NCBI GenBank assembly: GCA_966250335.1
Contig: CBINGZ010000025.1
Coordinates: 1-64,000 of the forward strand
DNA: 64,000 nt
Reading direction: 5' to 3'
Source of the DNA: OLB7 sp966250335
GTDB taxonomy: Bacteria; Bacteroidota; Ignavibacteria; OLB7
Numbering within the stretch: the stretch's first letter is position 1; the number at the start of each line of letters is the position of its first letter. Below the pieces are notes generated by a model that was not told the origin of the DNA, made no database searches, and saw nothing but the letters and a program-made list of their open reading frames with translations. Shown piece after piece: positions 45,344 through 55,800 of this stretch. Both the position numbers and the translations under genes were made by a program.

Positions 45344-47188
45344 CTACCTGCCGCGCATCGTGATCGTCGTTTTCGACAGCGTTCCATCTCTCAGGAACTC
45401 GGTCTCCACCTCCTGCTTCGGGGAGAAGATCCCGAGAGCATCGGTGTAGTCGTAGATGTTGTCGATCGCCTTTCCTCCCATCTTCACGATGATATCTCCC
45501 CCCTTCAGTCCGGCGAGCGCGGCGGGGCCGCCGTCGGCCACCCCGGTGAGCTTCAGCCCCTTCCCCTCGTAGGCATAATCGGGGATCGTCCCGACGTAGA
45601 CCTTGAAGCCGTTGCCGGAACGACCGCCGGCACGGGAGCTGGGAGCCTTGGTAAAGGGGGGACGCTCCGGCATCGCGTCGATCCTGCCGACGATCTCGGC
45701 GACATATCGCAGTATCTCGACCTCCCCCTCGTAGTTCACCTTCTCCCACGTGTCGCCGGGGCGGTGATAATCTTCATGAAGGTTCGTGAAGAAGGAGAGG
45801 ACGGGGATATCCTTCCCGTAGAAACTTGAGTGATCGCTCGGCCCGAACCCGTCCGGGACGAGCTTCAGGTTGAAGCGGTCGCGGTTGAGCTCCTTGACGA
45901 GCGGCTCCCACGCGGTCGAGGTGCCGATCCCCTGCACGACCAGCTCGGAGGAGTCGAGGCGGCCGATCATATCCATGTTGATCATGGTGACGATTCTGGC
46001 GGGAGCGAGCGACAACGTGTTCATCAGCGCCGCGGAGCCTATCAGCCCCTCCTCCTCGGCGTTGAACGCCATGAAGATGAGGGTCCTGCGGTTGGCGCGG
46101 GTCGCCGCGAAATGTTCGGCCAGCGCCATCACGCCGGCGGTGCCGGAGGCGTTGTCGTCGGCGCCGTAATGGACCGCGGAGTCGTGATGCCCGTGCAGCG
46201 AGCCTTCTCCCCCATGTCCCAGATGATCGAAGTGTCCGCCGATCACGATGATCTCGTCGCGCAGCTTCGGATCGGTTCCGGGAAGCATCGCCAGCACGTT
46301 CGGGATGCTGTCGCGGCGGATCGTGACGTCGGCCGCGAGCGAGGCGGAATATCCCTGCATCACGAACGACGCGGGGGACTTCGTGGAGTCGATCATCGCC
46401 TGAATCTGGGAAAGGGTTCTGCCGGCGGGATCACGAACCCCGTCGAACGGACCGCTGAGGGCGAACATGACCGGGATACCGGCCGAGAGGAAGCTCCGGT
46501 CGAGCGTAAGAGGATAGAGATTCTGCTCGTCGTTCGGCCGGCTGATGAAGATGATGCCGGCGGCGCCGCGCTCCTTCGCCGCCTTCACCTTCGACGTGAA
46601 CGCCATCTGGCGCGCGAAACGGCTGTGGGTTTCGGACCCCTCGGGAGAGTATCGCATAACGACAACGATCTTTCCGGCGGGGTCGATCCCGGCGTAGTCG
46701 TCGTAGTTCTCGTCGGGCGCCGAGATCCCGTAGCCCGCGAAGAGGAGATCGCCGACGATCGAGGAGACGTCGCTGAAGCTCATCGGGTTGAAATCGACTC
46801 CCCCCTTCAGCTCCTTCCGGCCGGAGGGAGCGAAGAGGATCAGCTTGTTCATGCTTCCGGCGCGGGCGCCCGCCACGTAGCCGAACCTGTGGTAGTATCC
46901 CTCCCCGTTGGGGACGACCTCCAGCCCGAGCTTCTGGAATCGCGCGGCGATATAGGCGGCGGCAAGCAGGTTTCCCGGCTCCCCGGCGCGGCGCCCCGCC
47001 AGCTCGTCGCCGGCCAGATAGCGGACATCCTCACGGACCCGGTCGATAGTGATGCCGCCGGAGCCCTGGGCCGCGGCGGTTCCGGCGAGCGCGAACAGCG
47101 CAAGAAGCGCCGGGAAGACCCGACGGAACCCGGCACGAAGATCGCGCCGCGAAGTATATAATGCTTTACGATACATTCTATCGAGCAT
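45344..47188 (-). CDS. Secreted M28-family peptidase with PA-like insert and C-terminal PDZ domain
   Basis: The start is not certain; 47188 or 47176 gives a signal peptide (RVFPALLALFALAGTAAA). The zinc peptidase region contains GGHFDHLGHGGEG (H319, D321) and later YGADDNASGTAG, NAEEEGLIGS, MINMDMIGR and DHSSFYGKDIPV. A PA-like segment (about 130-260, with FISRPNDEQ) is inserted before it. The last ~95 residues (LKLTGVADGGPAALAGLKGG) form a PDZ domain. It is a periplasmic or surface aminopeptidase of the M28 type. Specificity is unknown. Confidence 0.9.
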   Translation of the reverse strand: MLDRMYRKALYTSRRDLRAGFRRVFPALLALFALAGTAAAQGSGGITIDRVREDVRYLAGDELAGRRAGEPGNLLAAAYIAARFQKLGLEVVPNGEGYYHRFGYVAGARAGSMNKLILFAPSGRKELKGGVDFNPMSFSDVSSIVGDLLFAGYGISAPDENYDDYAGIDPAGKIVVVMRYSPEGSETHSRFARQMAFTSKVKAAKERGAAGIIFISRPNDEQNLYPLTLDRSFLSAGIPVMFALSGPFDGVRDPAGRTLSQIQAMIDSTKSPASFVMQGYSASLAADVTIRRDSIPNVLAMLPGTDPKLRDEIIVIGGHFDHLGHGGEGSLHGHHDSAVHYGADDNASGTAGVMALAEHFAATRANRRTLIFMAFNAEEEGLIGSAALMNTLSLAPARIVTMINMDMIGRLDSSELVVQGIGTSTAWEPLVKELNRDRFNLKLVPDGFGPSDHSSFYGKDIPVLSFFTNLHEDYHRPGDTWEKVNYEGEVEILRYVAEIVGRIDAMPERPPFTKAPSSRAGGRSGNGFKVYVGTIPDYAYEGKGLKLTGVADGGPAALAGLKGGDIIVKMGGKAIDNIYDYTDALGIFSPKQEVETEFLRDGTLSKTTITMRGR

Positions 47189-47562
47189 AGAGATAGTCGG
47201 AAGCGGCCTGGGACGCAACCGGCGGTTCGACGTCGGTACCTGTCAACCGACGAACAGCGGGAAGTTATAAGTTTCTGCGATTCGATCCGGGGTGATTCGC
47301 ACGGGGCAGATGCTTCAAAAACACACAAAGTTCCAACAGGTTACCCGCATCTCCCCGAAAAAGTCACGAAGGGGATTTCAACCCCTCTTCCTCACGATGT
47401 GTCCCTGTGCCGTACTCCCGCGGAGGGGGTCCCGCTACAACTCGTTGCGGGTTACAAGCCGCTCGGGCGGCGTCTCTCCGGTGTATGGACGGGCGGGCTC
47501 GTGATCCCACGATCGTGCCGAACTCGTAAAGGGTTATACTTGTGAATAAGGTGTAGTACGTT
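47189..47562. other. Divergent intergenic region upstream of the alpha-2-macroglobulin genes
   Basis: This 374-bp region separates the divergent peptidase gene and the first alpha-2-macroglobulin gene. A TATACTTG near 47534 is one base from the -7 consensus TAnnTTTG, but no matching -33 element is seen. I found no RNA gene or palindromic element. Confidence 0.45.
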
Positions 47563-50500
47563 ATGAAATCATCATCTCTCATCAGGTGGCTTCTTCTGGC
47601 GGCCCCCCTGTTTCTGGGATTTACCATGCACGGCGACGAGGATAGGTTCTCCTTCTATCTCTCCACCGAGCGTATCTACTATCCGGGAGAACCGGATGTC
47701 GCGGTAACGCTGGGGGGGCAGCTGGAATCGAAGACGACCTTCGCCTTCGAGGCGTACAGGCTCGCCGATCCGGTCGCCTTCTTCCGCGCCCAGCGGAATC
47801 CCCACTCCTTCAATATCGGATTCGATGACGATGGAGAGAGGGACGACAAGGAACCGCGCGTGACTCTCTCGAAGAACGATAAACTCATCAAGCGGTGGGA
47901 GAAGAAGATCACCCCCCGCGAGCGATACTGGCATAACGAACAGATCTCCGTGCCGGCGAACGAGCGCGGAGTCTACGTGGTCGTCGCCAGGGCGCGCGGG
48001 AAGGCGTCGGCAACCGTCGTGGTCGTCTCCGCGCTCGGCATGGTCGTGAAGCAGTCCCCCGGCGAGGCGCTCTCGTTCGTGGTCGACAGAAGGAGCGGCG
48101 AGAAGGTGACCGGCTTCCCCCTCTCCTATCTGCGCGGCGGAGAGCTGCTGCTGGAGGGGAGCACCGACGCAAGCGGCGTATCGCGCGTGACGGTCCCGGA
48201 GAAGAAGGCCCCGACCGGCTCCGACGGAGATCTCGAGATCATGCGCTGGTCCGGCTACGGCGACCAGCTGATAGTGCTGGGGGAGAAGAACGACGATTTC
48301 ATCATATCGGATTCCTACTTCTACAGCAACCCGGACTCGAAGGGGCAGGTCTACCTGCATACCGACCGTCCCGTCTATCGTCCCGGCCAGACCGTCCACT
48401 ACCGCGGCATCGTCCGTCGGATCGGAGAGGACGGCACATATCGTAATGTTACGGATGATACCGTCGCGGTGGAGATCACCGATGCCCGCGGTCGCTCCGT
48501 GAGCAAGGATACTCTCGCCCTCTCCGATTTCGGCACCTTCTCCGGTGAGATCGTGCTCGGAGAGGAGCCGCCGCTGGGGGACTACCAGATCCAGGTCCAT
48601 TTCGACGGCGCCGCGCGCTGGTTCAGTTTTGCCGTGGAGGAGTACAAGAAGCCCGAATACGAGGTAACGGTCACCACCGACCGCGAGCAGTACACGCGCG
48701 GCGACAGGATCACCGCGTCGGTCAGGGCCGACTACTACTTCGGCGAACCGGTGGCCGGGGCGCAGATCGAATATTTCATCTACCGCTCCCGCTTCTGGCG
48801 CCCCTGGTGGTACAGGTCCGAATGGGCATATCTCTACGAGGGGGATGAGCGGGGCTGGTACGGCGGCGGCGGATCGGAGATGATCCACACGGGAGAAGGA
48901 ACGCTGGGAGCCGACGGAACGTATCGCATCGAGTACACGACGGACAAAAAGGCGGGGGAGGATTATCTCTATCGCATCGAGGCCCGTGTCGTCGACGCCA
49001 GCAGGCGGTCGGTCTCCGGCAGCGCCTCGGCCCGCGTGACCCGCGGCGAGTTCTCGATGACGACCTGGACCGACAAGTATCTCTACAAACCGGGAGATCG
49101 CGCCACGATCTTCGTGAAGGCTCTTTCGTTCGAGGGTGACAAGGGGGTCTCCGTCCCCTTCCGTATCCGGGTGGAGCGGGTCTGGTGGGAGGAACGGCGC
49201 AAGGGACGCGGCGGCGAACAGCGGAAGGAGACGATATGGAACGGCTCCGGCTCCACCGACGGCTCCGGCCAGGGCTCCGTGACCTTCACCCCGGAGAAGA
49301 CCGGCTACTACAACGTGGTCGCGGAGGCGACCGACGGGCGCGGGACGAAGATCGAGGAGAGCGGCTCGATGTACGTGGCCGACAACACGTACGACGCATG
49401 GTACAATGAGGGAGGGGTGCAGATCATCCCCGACAAGCAGCTCTACAAGCCGGGCGACATGATGAGCGCGCTGATCGTGATGCCGGAGTCGGGGGGGGAT
49501 CTTCTTGTCACCGGTGAAGGGGCGGCGCTCTACACCCATCAGGTGGAGCGGTTGAACTCACGCTCGGTCGTCGTCAGGATGAAGATCGAGGAGCGATATG
49601 CTCCGATGTTCTACCTCTCGGTCAACGCCATCAGGGATGGGACGTTCCAGTCCAACATGCAGCAGATCACCGTCGCCCCGGAGGGGAAGCGGCTCCGCCT
49701 GCAGGTGACGACCGATCGCGAGGAGTACAAACCGGGAGAGAAGGGAACGGTGACGGTCCGCGTTCTCAACGACCAGGGTGAGCCCGCCCCGAACACCGAC
49801 GTCGCCGTTTCGATGGTGGACGAGGCGCTCTACGCGATCCGCCCCGACCGCACCCCCGATATCCAGAAGGCGTTCTACGGCTACCGCAACAACGCGGTTT
49901 CCACGACGACTTCCCTCTATTTCAGGTTCGCCACGGGGTCGAGAGTGGAGACGGAGATGCTCGCGGGTGATATGGCGGAGGGCGCAGTCGCGGGCCGCGA
50001 CGCCTTCGCGTCCGCCCCCCCCGCCGCGCCGCAGATGAGCAAGGCGGCCCGAGGCTTCGCCGCGAACCAGGCCGACGGATCGGCCGCATACGTCGAGGCC
50101 GAGATCCGACGGACGTTCGAGGACCTGATGTACTGGACCCCGTCGGTCCGAACCGACGGCTCCGGCCGCGCCCGGATCGAGGTGACCTTCCCGGACAACC
50201 TGACGACATGGCGGATCACCGCGCGCGGCGTCACCCAGGCCACGGCCGTGGGGCAGGCGACCGCCGAGGTGATCGCGCGGAAGGATCTCCTCGTCCGCAT
50301 GGAGACCCCGAGGTTCATCACCGCCGGCGACCGCCTGGCCGTGGCGACGACGATCCACAACTATCTCGCATCGGCGAAGAAGGCTCGCGTCAGGATGAAA
50401 GCCGAAGGGGCCGGACTGAAGGAGAGCGAGAAGATCGTGACGGTCCCGGCCTCCGGCGAGATCCGGGTCGACTGGGAGATCGACGCGGCGAAGGCGGGAA

Positions 50501-52260
50501 CGGCGAAGCTCACCGTCGAGGCGCTGACCGACGAGGAGTCGGACGCGATGGAGATCTCCCTGCCGATCCTCCCGCGCGGCCTCCGTACGGAGAACGGCAG
50601 CTTCGTCCAGATCGACGAGAAGGGGAACGACGGGACGATCACCCTGACGATCCCCGATAACGCCGATCCGTCGACGAGCGAGATCTTCGTCACGGTCTCC
50701 CCCTCCCCCGCCAGCTCGGTCGTCGGCGCGCTCGACGCGCTGATAGGATACCCGTACGGCTGCGTGGAGCAGACGATGAGCCGCTTCCTCCCCACCGTCG
50801 TCGTCGCCGACGCGCTGAAGAAGATCGATGTGCCGTTCGACGCGAAGAAGCGGGAGGAGCTGCCGAAGATGGTCGCGAAGGGATTCAATCGCCTCTACAA
50901 CCTCCAGCACGACGACGGAGGCTGGGGATGGTGGGAGAACGACGGGTCGAACCCGTTCATGACCGCCTACGTCCTCTACGGCATGACGATCGCGCGCCGC
51001 GCCGGATACGAAGTCGATACGATACGTTTCGCGAACGGTATCTCCGCCCTGAAGACGGCGATCGAGCAGGGCTCGTCGGATGACGAGAAGAACACGACGA
51101 TGGCGTACATGCTCTACACGGCGAGCATGATCGGCGGAGATTTCAACACGAATGAATATCGCAGCAAGATTGAAAATCTCTCGCGGCGGCGGAACCTCAA
51201 CAGCTATGCGAAGGCGCTCCTGGCGCTCGCCGGGAAGGAACAGGGGATGACCGATCTGGCGTCGCGCATGGCCGCCGCGCTCGAGTCGGCCGCCTCGGTC
51301 ACCGGAACGGCCGCGAGCTGGAAGGGGATGACCTGGCATTACAACTGGCAGGATGACGAGGTGGAGACGACGGCGTTCGCCGTGAAGGCGCTTCTGGAGG
51401 TCCGCGGGGAGAACGATCTTGTCCGCAAGGGGGTCCAGTGGCTCGTCTCCCACAAGGGGGCCGACTCCTGGCACAACACGCGTCAGACGGCGATGGTGAT
51501 CTACGCGCTCGCCGATCTTCTGAAGCGGACAAGCGAGCTCTCCCCCGACTACACGGCCACGGTGGCGGTGAACGGACGTCAGATCTTCTCGGAGAAGATC
51601 GATCGGAAGGATCTCTTCACGGCCGAGAAGCGGATCAGGATCGACGGTTCGTCGCTGGTCCGCGGCGCCAACACGATCACCGTCGGGAAGAGCGGCGCCG
51701 GAAGGCTCTACTCCTCGGCCCGCGTGGTCTACTACGTCACGGGAGATGCGATCAAACCGGCAGCGAACGGCTTCAAGGTGACGCGCGAATATTTCACGCT
51801 GAACCGGGTGAAGCGGAGCGGCGGGTATATCCACACCAAGGCCCCGTTCAAGGGGACGGTGAAGAGCGGCGACGAGATCTTCGTGAAGGTGACGATCAGG
51901 CCGGAGCGGAGCCACGAGTACTTCATGCTGGAGGACCCGCTCCCCGCCGGCTGCGAGGTGGTGACCTCCACCGAAGGTTACACGATCCGCGACGAGGAGG
52001 AGTACGGCGGAGTCGACTACGGCAAGCGGGGCTACGGACGACGGATGATCTGGAACTGGTGGTATGCCGATCGCGACGTGCGGGATGAGAAGATCACCTT
52101 CTTCGCCCCCTCGCTGGAGGACCGCGAGTACACCTTCAGCTACATCATGCGGGCACAGATCCCGGGGACGTACGGGGTGATGCCGTCGATCGGCGCGCTG
52201 ATGTACTACCCCGAAGTCCGCGGCAACAGCGGGGCACTGAATCTGACGATCACCGAATAA
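47563..52260 (+). CDS. Alpha-2-macroglobulin family protein 1 (thioester-containing)
   Basis: The 1565-residue protein has a signal peptide without a lipobox. MG2-type domains occur at about 264 (HTDRPVYRPGQTVHYRG) and 619 (IIPDKQLYKPGDMMSALIV). The A2M block contains TPSVRTDG and VTFPDNLTTWRITARGV. The reactive thioester C-V-E-Q is at C1067 in YPYGCVEQTMSRF, so the protease trap should work. Bacterial A2Ms guard the periplasm by trapping attacking proteases. No pbpC partner is adjacent; a paralogue lies at 52874. Confidence 0.93.
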   Translation: MKSSSLIRWLLLAAPLFLGFTMHGDEDRFSFYLSTERIYYPGEPDVAVTLGGQLESKTTFAFEAYRLADPVAFFRAQRNPHSFNIGFDDDGERDDKEPRVTLSKNDKLIKRWEKKITPRERYWHNEQISVPANERGVYVVVARARGKASATVVVVSALGMVVKQSPGEALSFVVDRRSGEKVTGFPLSYLRGGELLLEGSTDASGVSRVTVPEKKAPTGSDGDLEIMRWSGYGDQLIVLGEKNDDFIISDSYFYSNPDSKGQVYLHTDRPVYRPGQTVHYRGIVRRIGEDGTYRNVTDDTVAVEITDARGRSVSKDTLALSDFGTFSGEIVLGEEPPLGDYQIQVHFDGAARWFSFAVEEYKKPEYEVTVTTDREQYTRGDRITASVRADYYFGEPVAGAQIEYFIYRSRFWRPWWYRSEWAYLYEGDERGWYGGGGSEMIHTGEGTLGADGTYRIEYTTDKKAGEDYLYRIEARVVDASRRSVSGSASARVTRGEFSMTTWTDKYLYKPGDRATIFVKALSFEGDKGVSVPFRIRVERVWWEERRKGRGGEQRKETIWNGSGSTDGSGQGSVTFTPEKTGYYNVVAEATDGRGTKIEESGSMYVADNTYDAWYNEGGVQIIPDKQLYKPGDMMSALIVMPESGGDLLVTGEGAALYTHQVERLNSRSVVVRMKIEERYAPMFYLSVNAIRDGTFQSNMQQITVAPEGKRLRLQVTTDREEYKPGEKGTVTVRVLNDQGEPAPNTDVAVSMVDEALYAIRPDRTPDIQKAFYGYRNNAVSTTTSLYFRFATGSRVETEMLAGDMAEGAVAGRDAFASAPPAAPQMSKAARGFAANQADGSAAYVEAEIRRTFEDLMYWTPSVRTDGSGRARIEVTFPDNLTTWRITARGVTQATAVGQATAEVIARKDLLVRMETPRFITAGDRLAVATTIHNYLASAKKARVRMKAEGAGLKESEKIVTVPASGEIRVDWEIDAAKAGTAKLTVEALTDEESDAMEISLPILPRGLRTENGSFVQIDEKGNDGTITLTIPDNADPSTSEIFVTVSPSPASSVVGALDALIGYPYGCVEQTMSRFLPTVVVADALKKIDVPFDAKKREELPKMVAKGFNRLYNLQHDDGGWGWWENDGSNPFMTAYVLYGMTIARRAGYEVDTIRFANGISALKTAIEQGSSDDEKNTTMAYMLYTASMIGGDFNTNEYRSKIENLSRRRNLNSYAKALLALAGKEQGMTDLASRMAAALESAASVTGTAASWKGMTWHYNWQDDEVETTAFAVKALLEVRGENDLVRKGVQWLVSHKGADSWHNTRQTAMVIYALADLLKRTSELSPDYTATVAVNGRQIFSEKIDRKDLFTAEKRIRIDGSSLVRGANTITVGKSGAGRLYSSARVVYYVTGDAIKPAANGFKVTREYFTLNRVKRSGGYIHTKAPFKGTVKSGDEIFVKVTIRPERSHEYFMLEDPLPAGCEVVTSTEGYTIRDEEEYGGVDYGKRGYGRRMIWNWWYADRDVRDEKITFFAPSLEDREYTFSYIMRAQIPGTYGVMPSIGALMYYPEVRGNSGALNLTITE

Positions 52261-52277
52261 CGGAACCGACCGATCAA

Positions 52278-52306
52278 GGGGGGGACGACCGAACGGCGTC
52301 CCCCCC
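52278..52306. terminator. Hairpin terminator between convergent genes
   Basis: A perfect 10-bp GC-rich stem, GGGGGGGACG/CGTCCCCCCC, has a 9-nt loop. It lies between the A2M1 stop and the 3' end of the minus-strand cupin gene. There is only a weak GTTTC after it, so termination efficiency is uncertain. Confidence 0.65.
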
Positions 52307-52320
52307 GGTCGTTTCGCCCG

Positions 52321-52644
52321 TTACTTCCCCGGATGAGGCGCCATGAAGACGAGCAGAATCGCCTCCCCGTCGGAATCGTTCCGGACCCCGTGGGGCGCCT
52401 CGGCCGCCGCGACGCAGCTCTCCCCCGGTCCCAGCTCGTACTCCTCCTCCCCCACGATGCAGACGCACCTTCCCTCCAGAACGAAATAGAGCTTGTCGTT
52501 GTCGGCGTGGGTATGGACCCGCTGCGACTGACCGGGGAGGAGGCAGTAGAGATCGGCGAACATCCTGTGCGACTCGAAGAGGTTCACCTTGACCATCTTC
52601 GCCTGATCGAACCGCGCAAGGTCGCGGAAGCGGGAAATCTTCAT
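52321..52644 (-). CDS. Single-domain cupin protein
   Basis: The 107-residue protein shows both cupin motifs: PGQSQRVHTHADNDKLYFVLEGR and PGESCVAAAEAPHGVRNDSD. The histidines in HTHAD and PHGVR are probable metal ligands. It is a small cytoplasmic cupin (no signal peptide) of unknown activity. It lies between the two alpha-2-macroglobulin genes on the opposite strand, so it interrupts the tandem pair. Confidence 0.88.
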   Translation of the reverse strand: MKISRFRDLARFDQAKMVKVNLFESHRMFADLYCLLPGQSQRVHTHADNDKLYFVLEGRCVCIVGEEEYELGPGESCVAAAEAPHGVRNDSDGEAILLVFMAPHPGK

Positions 52645-52873
52645 CGGTATATGAGATGTTGAAGGGTCGACGCCGGAACGGAACCGCGCAGCGGAACCGG
52701 GTCCGACGCCGCAAAGTAATCTTCACGAGGAGCGCCTTCAAAATGAAGGATGAATCGCGTAAGTTCCGGCCCTCTTTCTCATGCACGGAGTTCTCGTGCG
52801 GAGCCCCGGCGGCGATACGACCGGGCCTCCGGGACCACACACGTTCGCACGGCAGATCATTGTGCTCACAGCC

Positions 52874-55800
52874 ATGAACCTACGATCGCTTCCGACCCGA
52901 CTTTTCCTTCTCTGTTCCATCCTTATAGCCTTCGCCTTCGGGGAGGATGGGAACTCCATCAGTTTCTCGCTCTCCAGCGAACGGATCTTCAGCCCCGGCG
53001 ACAAGGATATCTCGGTCGAGATGAGCGGCTATGGAATCGGCGGCGCGACGATGGCGTTCCGCGCCTTTCGGATCCATGATCCCGTCACCTTCTTCATGGC
53101 GCAGAAGGACCCGCACTACCCCTCCTTCTCCAACCTCACCGGCCCCAACACGTTCGACATGATCGGCCAGGGGTTCAACAAGGTGAAGCGGGACGCGCGC
53201 TATGCCGCCCGCGACGTCATGCCCGCCGACGCCCGGCGCGCCATACGCGACGTCGCCGACCTGAACGGCACCGAGGGGAAGAAGCCGGAGCCGGAGAAGC
53301 GGAAGGAGCCGGCCGCCCAGAAGGATATCCCCAGCGGCGCCGAGGATTACGAGATCGTGCGCGAATGGAAGCATACGATGGGGAAGGAGGCCGATGATGT
53401 GGAGGATGAAGCCGATGAGTGGCATTACGAGACGATCCCGGTCCCGATCACCGACAAGGGGGTCTATCTCATCGAAGGGAAGCTGCTGGGAAGGCGGTCG
53501 GTCACCGCGCTCGTTATCTCGGAATATGGTGTGATCATCAAGCAGGCCGATACCCAGGCGCTTGCCTTCGTCGTCAACAAGAAGAGCGGCGAGAAGGTGG
53601 CGGATGTCCCGATCATGTTTACCAGAGGAGGGGAAAAGGTCGCTGAAGGAACCACGGGGGCCGACGGTGTCGTGCAGGTCTCGCTTCCGGCGCTCCCCCC
53701 CTACCCCGAGTACGACGAGGAGATCGATATCGACTGGTACTGGGAGCAGAGCCGCCGCCAGCTCTACGTCTTCGCGGAGAAGGACGGCAACTTCCTGATC
53801 TCCGATCCCTACGGCGGATACGGAGGCTACGGGGAGAGATCATATCGCATATATAACCAGACCGACAGGCCCGTCTACCGTCCCGCGCAGACCGTCTACT
53901 ACCGGGGGATCATCCGCCGCGAGAATCAGGACGGCAGCTATTCCCTGGTGACCGACAGCGCGGTCTACGTGGAGATCGAGGATGGACGGGACGCGCTCGT
54001 CCGCCGCGACACCCTCCGCCTCTCCGACATGGGGACATTCAACGGCGAGCTCCTCCTTGGAGAGGACGCGCCGCTCGGCTACTACAGCATCAGCGTCTCG
54101 ATCGACGGCCAGCGGCAGTGGTTCAACTTCTCGGTGGAGGAGTACAAGAAGCCGGAGTACAAGGTGACGGTGCGGACCGATCGGGAGCTCTACACGCGGG
54201 GAGACGTCATCCATGCAAAGGTGCAGGCCGACTACTTCTTCGGCTCCCCGGTCGCCAACGCCGACGTGGAATACTTCATCTATCGCGCCCGGTACCATCG
54301 CCCGTGGTGGCGCAACTCCGAATGGGCCTACCTCTACGAGGACGACAACGACTTCTACACATATCGGATGGAGATGGTCGAGTCCGATACGGGTTCGCTC
54401 GCCCCGGACGGTTCGTTCAGCATAACGTACAGGACCGGCAGCAGGGAGGACGAGGAGGCCGACCGCGATTATGTCTATCGTATCCAGGCGAACATCGTCG
54501 ACAACAGCCGCCGGTCGATCTCCGGCTCGAAATCGGTGGAGGTGACGCGCGGAGAATTCTATATCTCGACGCGGACCGACAAGTACGTCTATCGTCCCGG
54601 CGATGAGGCGAAGGTCGATGTGGAGATCATGAAGTTCGACGGCGACAGACCGGTCGCCACCCGATTCGACGCCACGGTGCGGAGGATATGGTGGGACCGA
54701 TACGTCCGCGACACCATCGACGGTGTCCCCAGCTACCGGTACGAACGGAAATCGGCCGTCATCTGGAACGGCTCGGGCTCCACGGGTGAAGACGGCAAGG
54801 GGAAAATCTCCTACAGACCCGACTCGATCGGCTACCTGGAGATGACCCTGGAGGCGCGCGACGCACGCGGCACCCGGATCACCGAGGTCGTGAACATCTA
54901 CGTCGCGAACAACTCCTACGCCCGCTGGGATCGGGAGGGGACGGAGGTGCAGATCATCCCCGACAAGGATTCCTACTCCCCCGGGGAGACGATGAGCGCG
55001 CTCGTCATCATGCCCGCGTCGGAGATGGACGCGCTGATCACGGCCGAGGGAGCGACACTCTTCTCGTATCAGATCGAGCGGCTGACCTCCAACTCCGCGA
55101 TCATCAACGTGCCGATCCGTGAGAACTACGCGCCGGTCTTTTATATCGGAGTCAGTGTCATCGTCAACGACGCCCTCTACACAGAGTCGCAGCGGGTCAC
55201 GGTGGTCCCGAAAGGGAAGCTGATACGCCTTGAGGTGACGGCCGACAAGCAGACCTACAGGCCGGGGGAGAACGGAACCGTGGCGATCCGCGCCGTCGAC
55301 GAGACAGGCTCCCCCGTCGGGAACGTCGACGTCGCCGTCGGAATGGTGGATGAAGCGATCTATTCGATCCGGCCCGACGCGACGCCGAACATCCAGCGGT
55401 TCTTCTACGGCAACCGCTGGAACAGCGTCGCAACATCCTCCTCGCTCGACTTCTACTTCTACGGCCAGGATCAGGTCACACGGCAGAGATACGCCGACCC
55501 GCTCTACGGAAGCGTCGGAGCCGGAGCGGGCGACCGTGGACGGCACAATATCGCATACGGAGATGTGAAGGGGCAGATGTTCGTCCAGCCGACCACGCGG
55601 CGCAAGTTCAAGGATCTCATGTTCTGGACCCCGTCGGTCCGTACGGGATCGGACGGACGGGCAACGGTGAACGTGGAGTTCCCCGACAACCTTACCACAT
55701 GGCGCATCACGGCGCGCGGCGTCACCGCGAACACGGCCGTGGGAGAGGCGGTGGCGCGGGTCGTATCGCGCAAGGAGCTTATTGTCCGGATGGAGACCCC

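Noticed and set aside
49558..51915. Long open frame on the minus strand opposite the first alpha-2-macroglobulin
   Set aside because: High-GC coding sequence tends to leave the opposite frame open; there is no domain, and the plus strand has the thioester motif.
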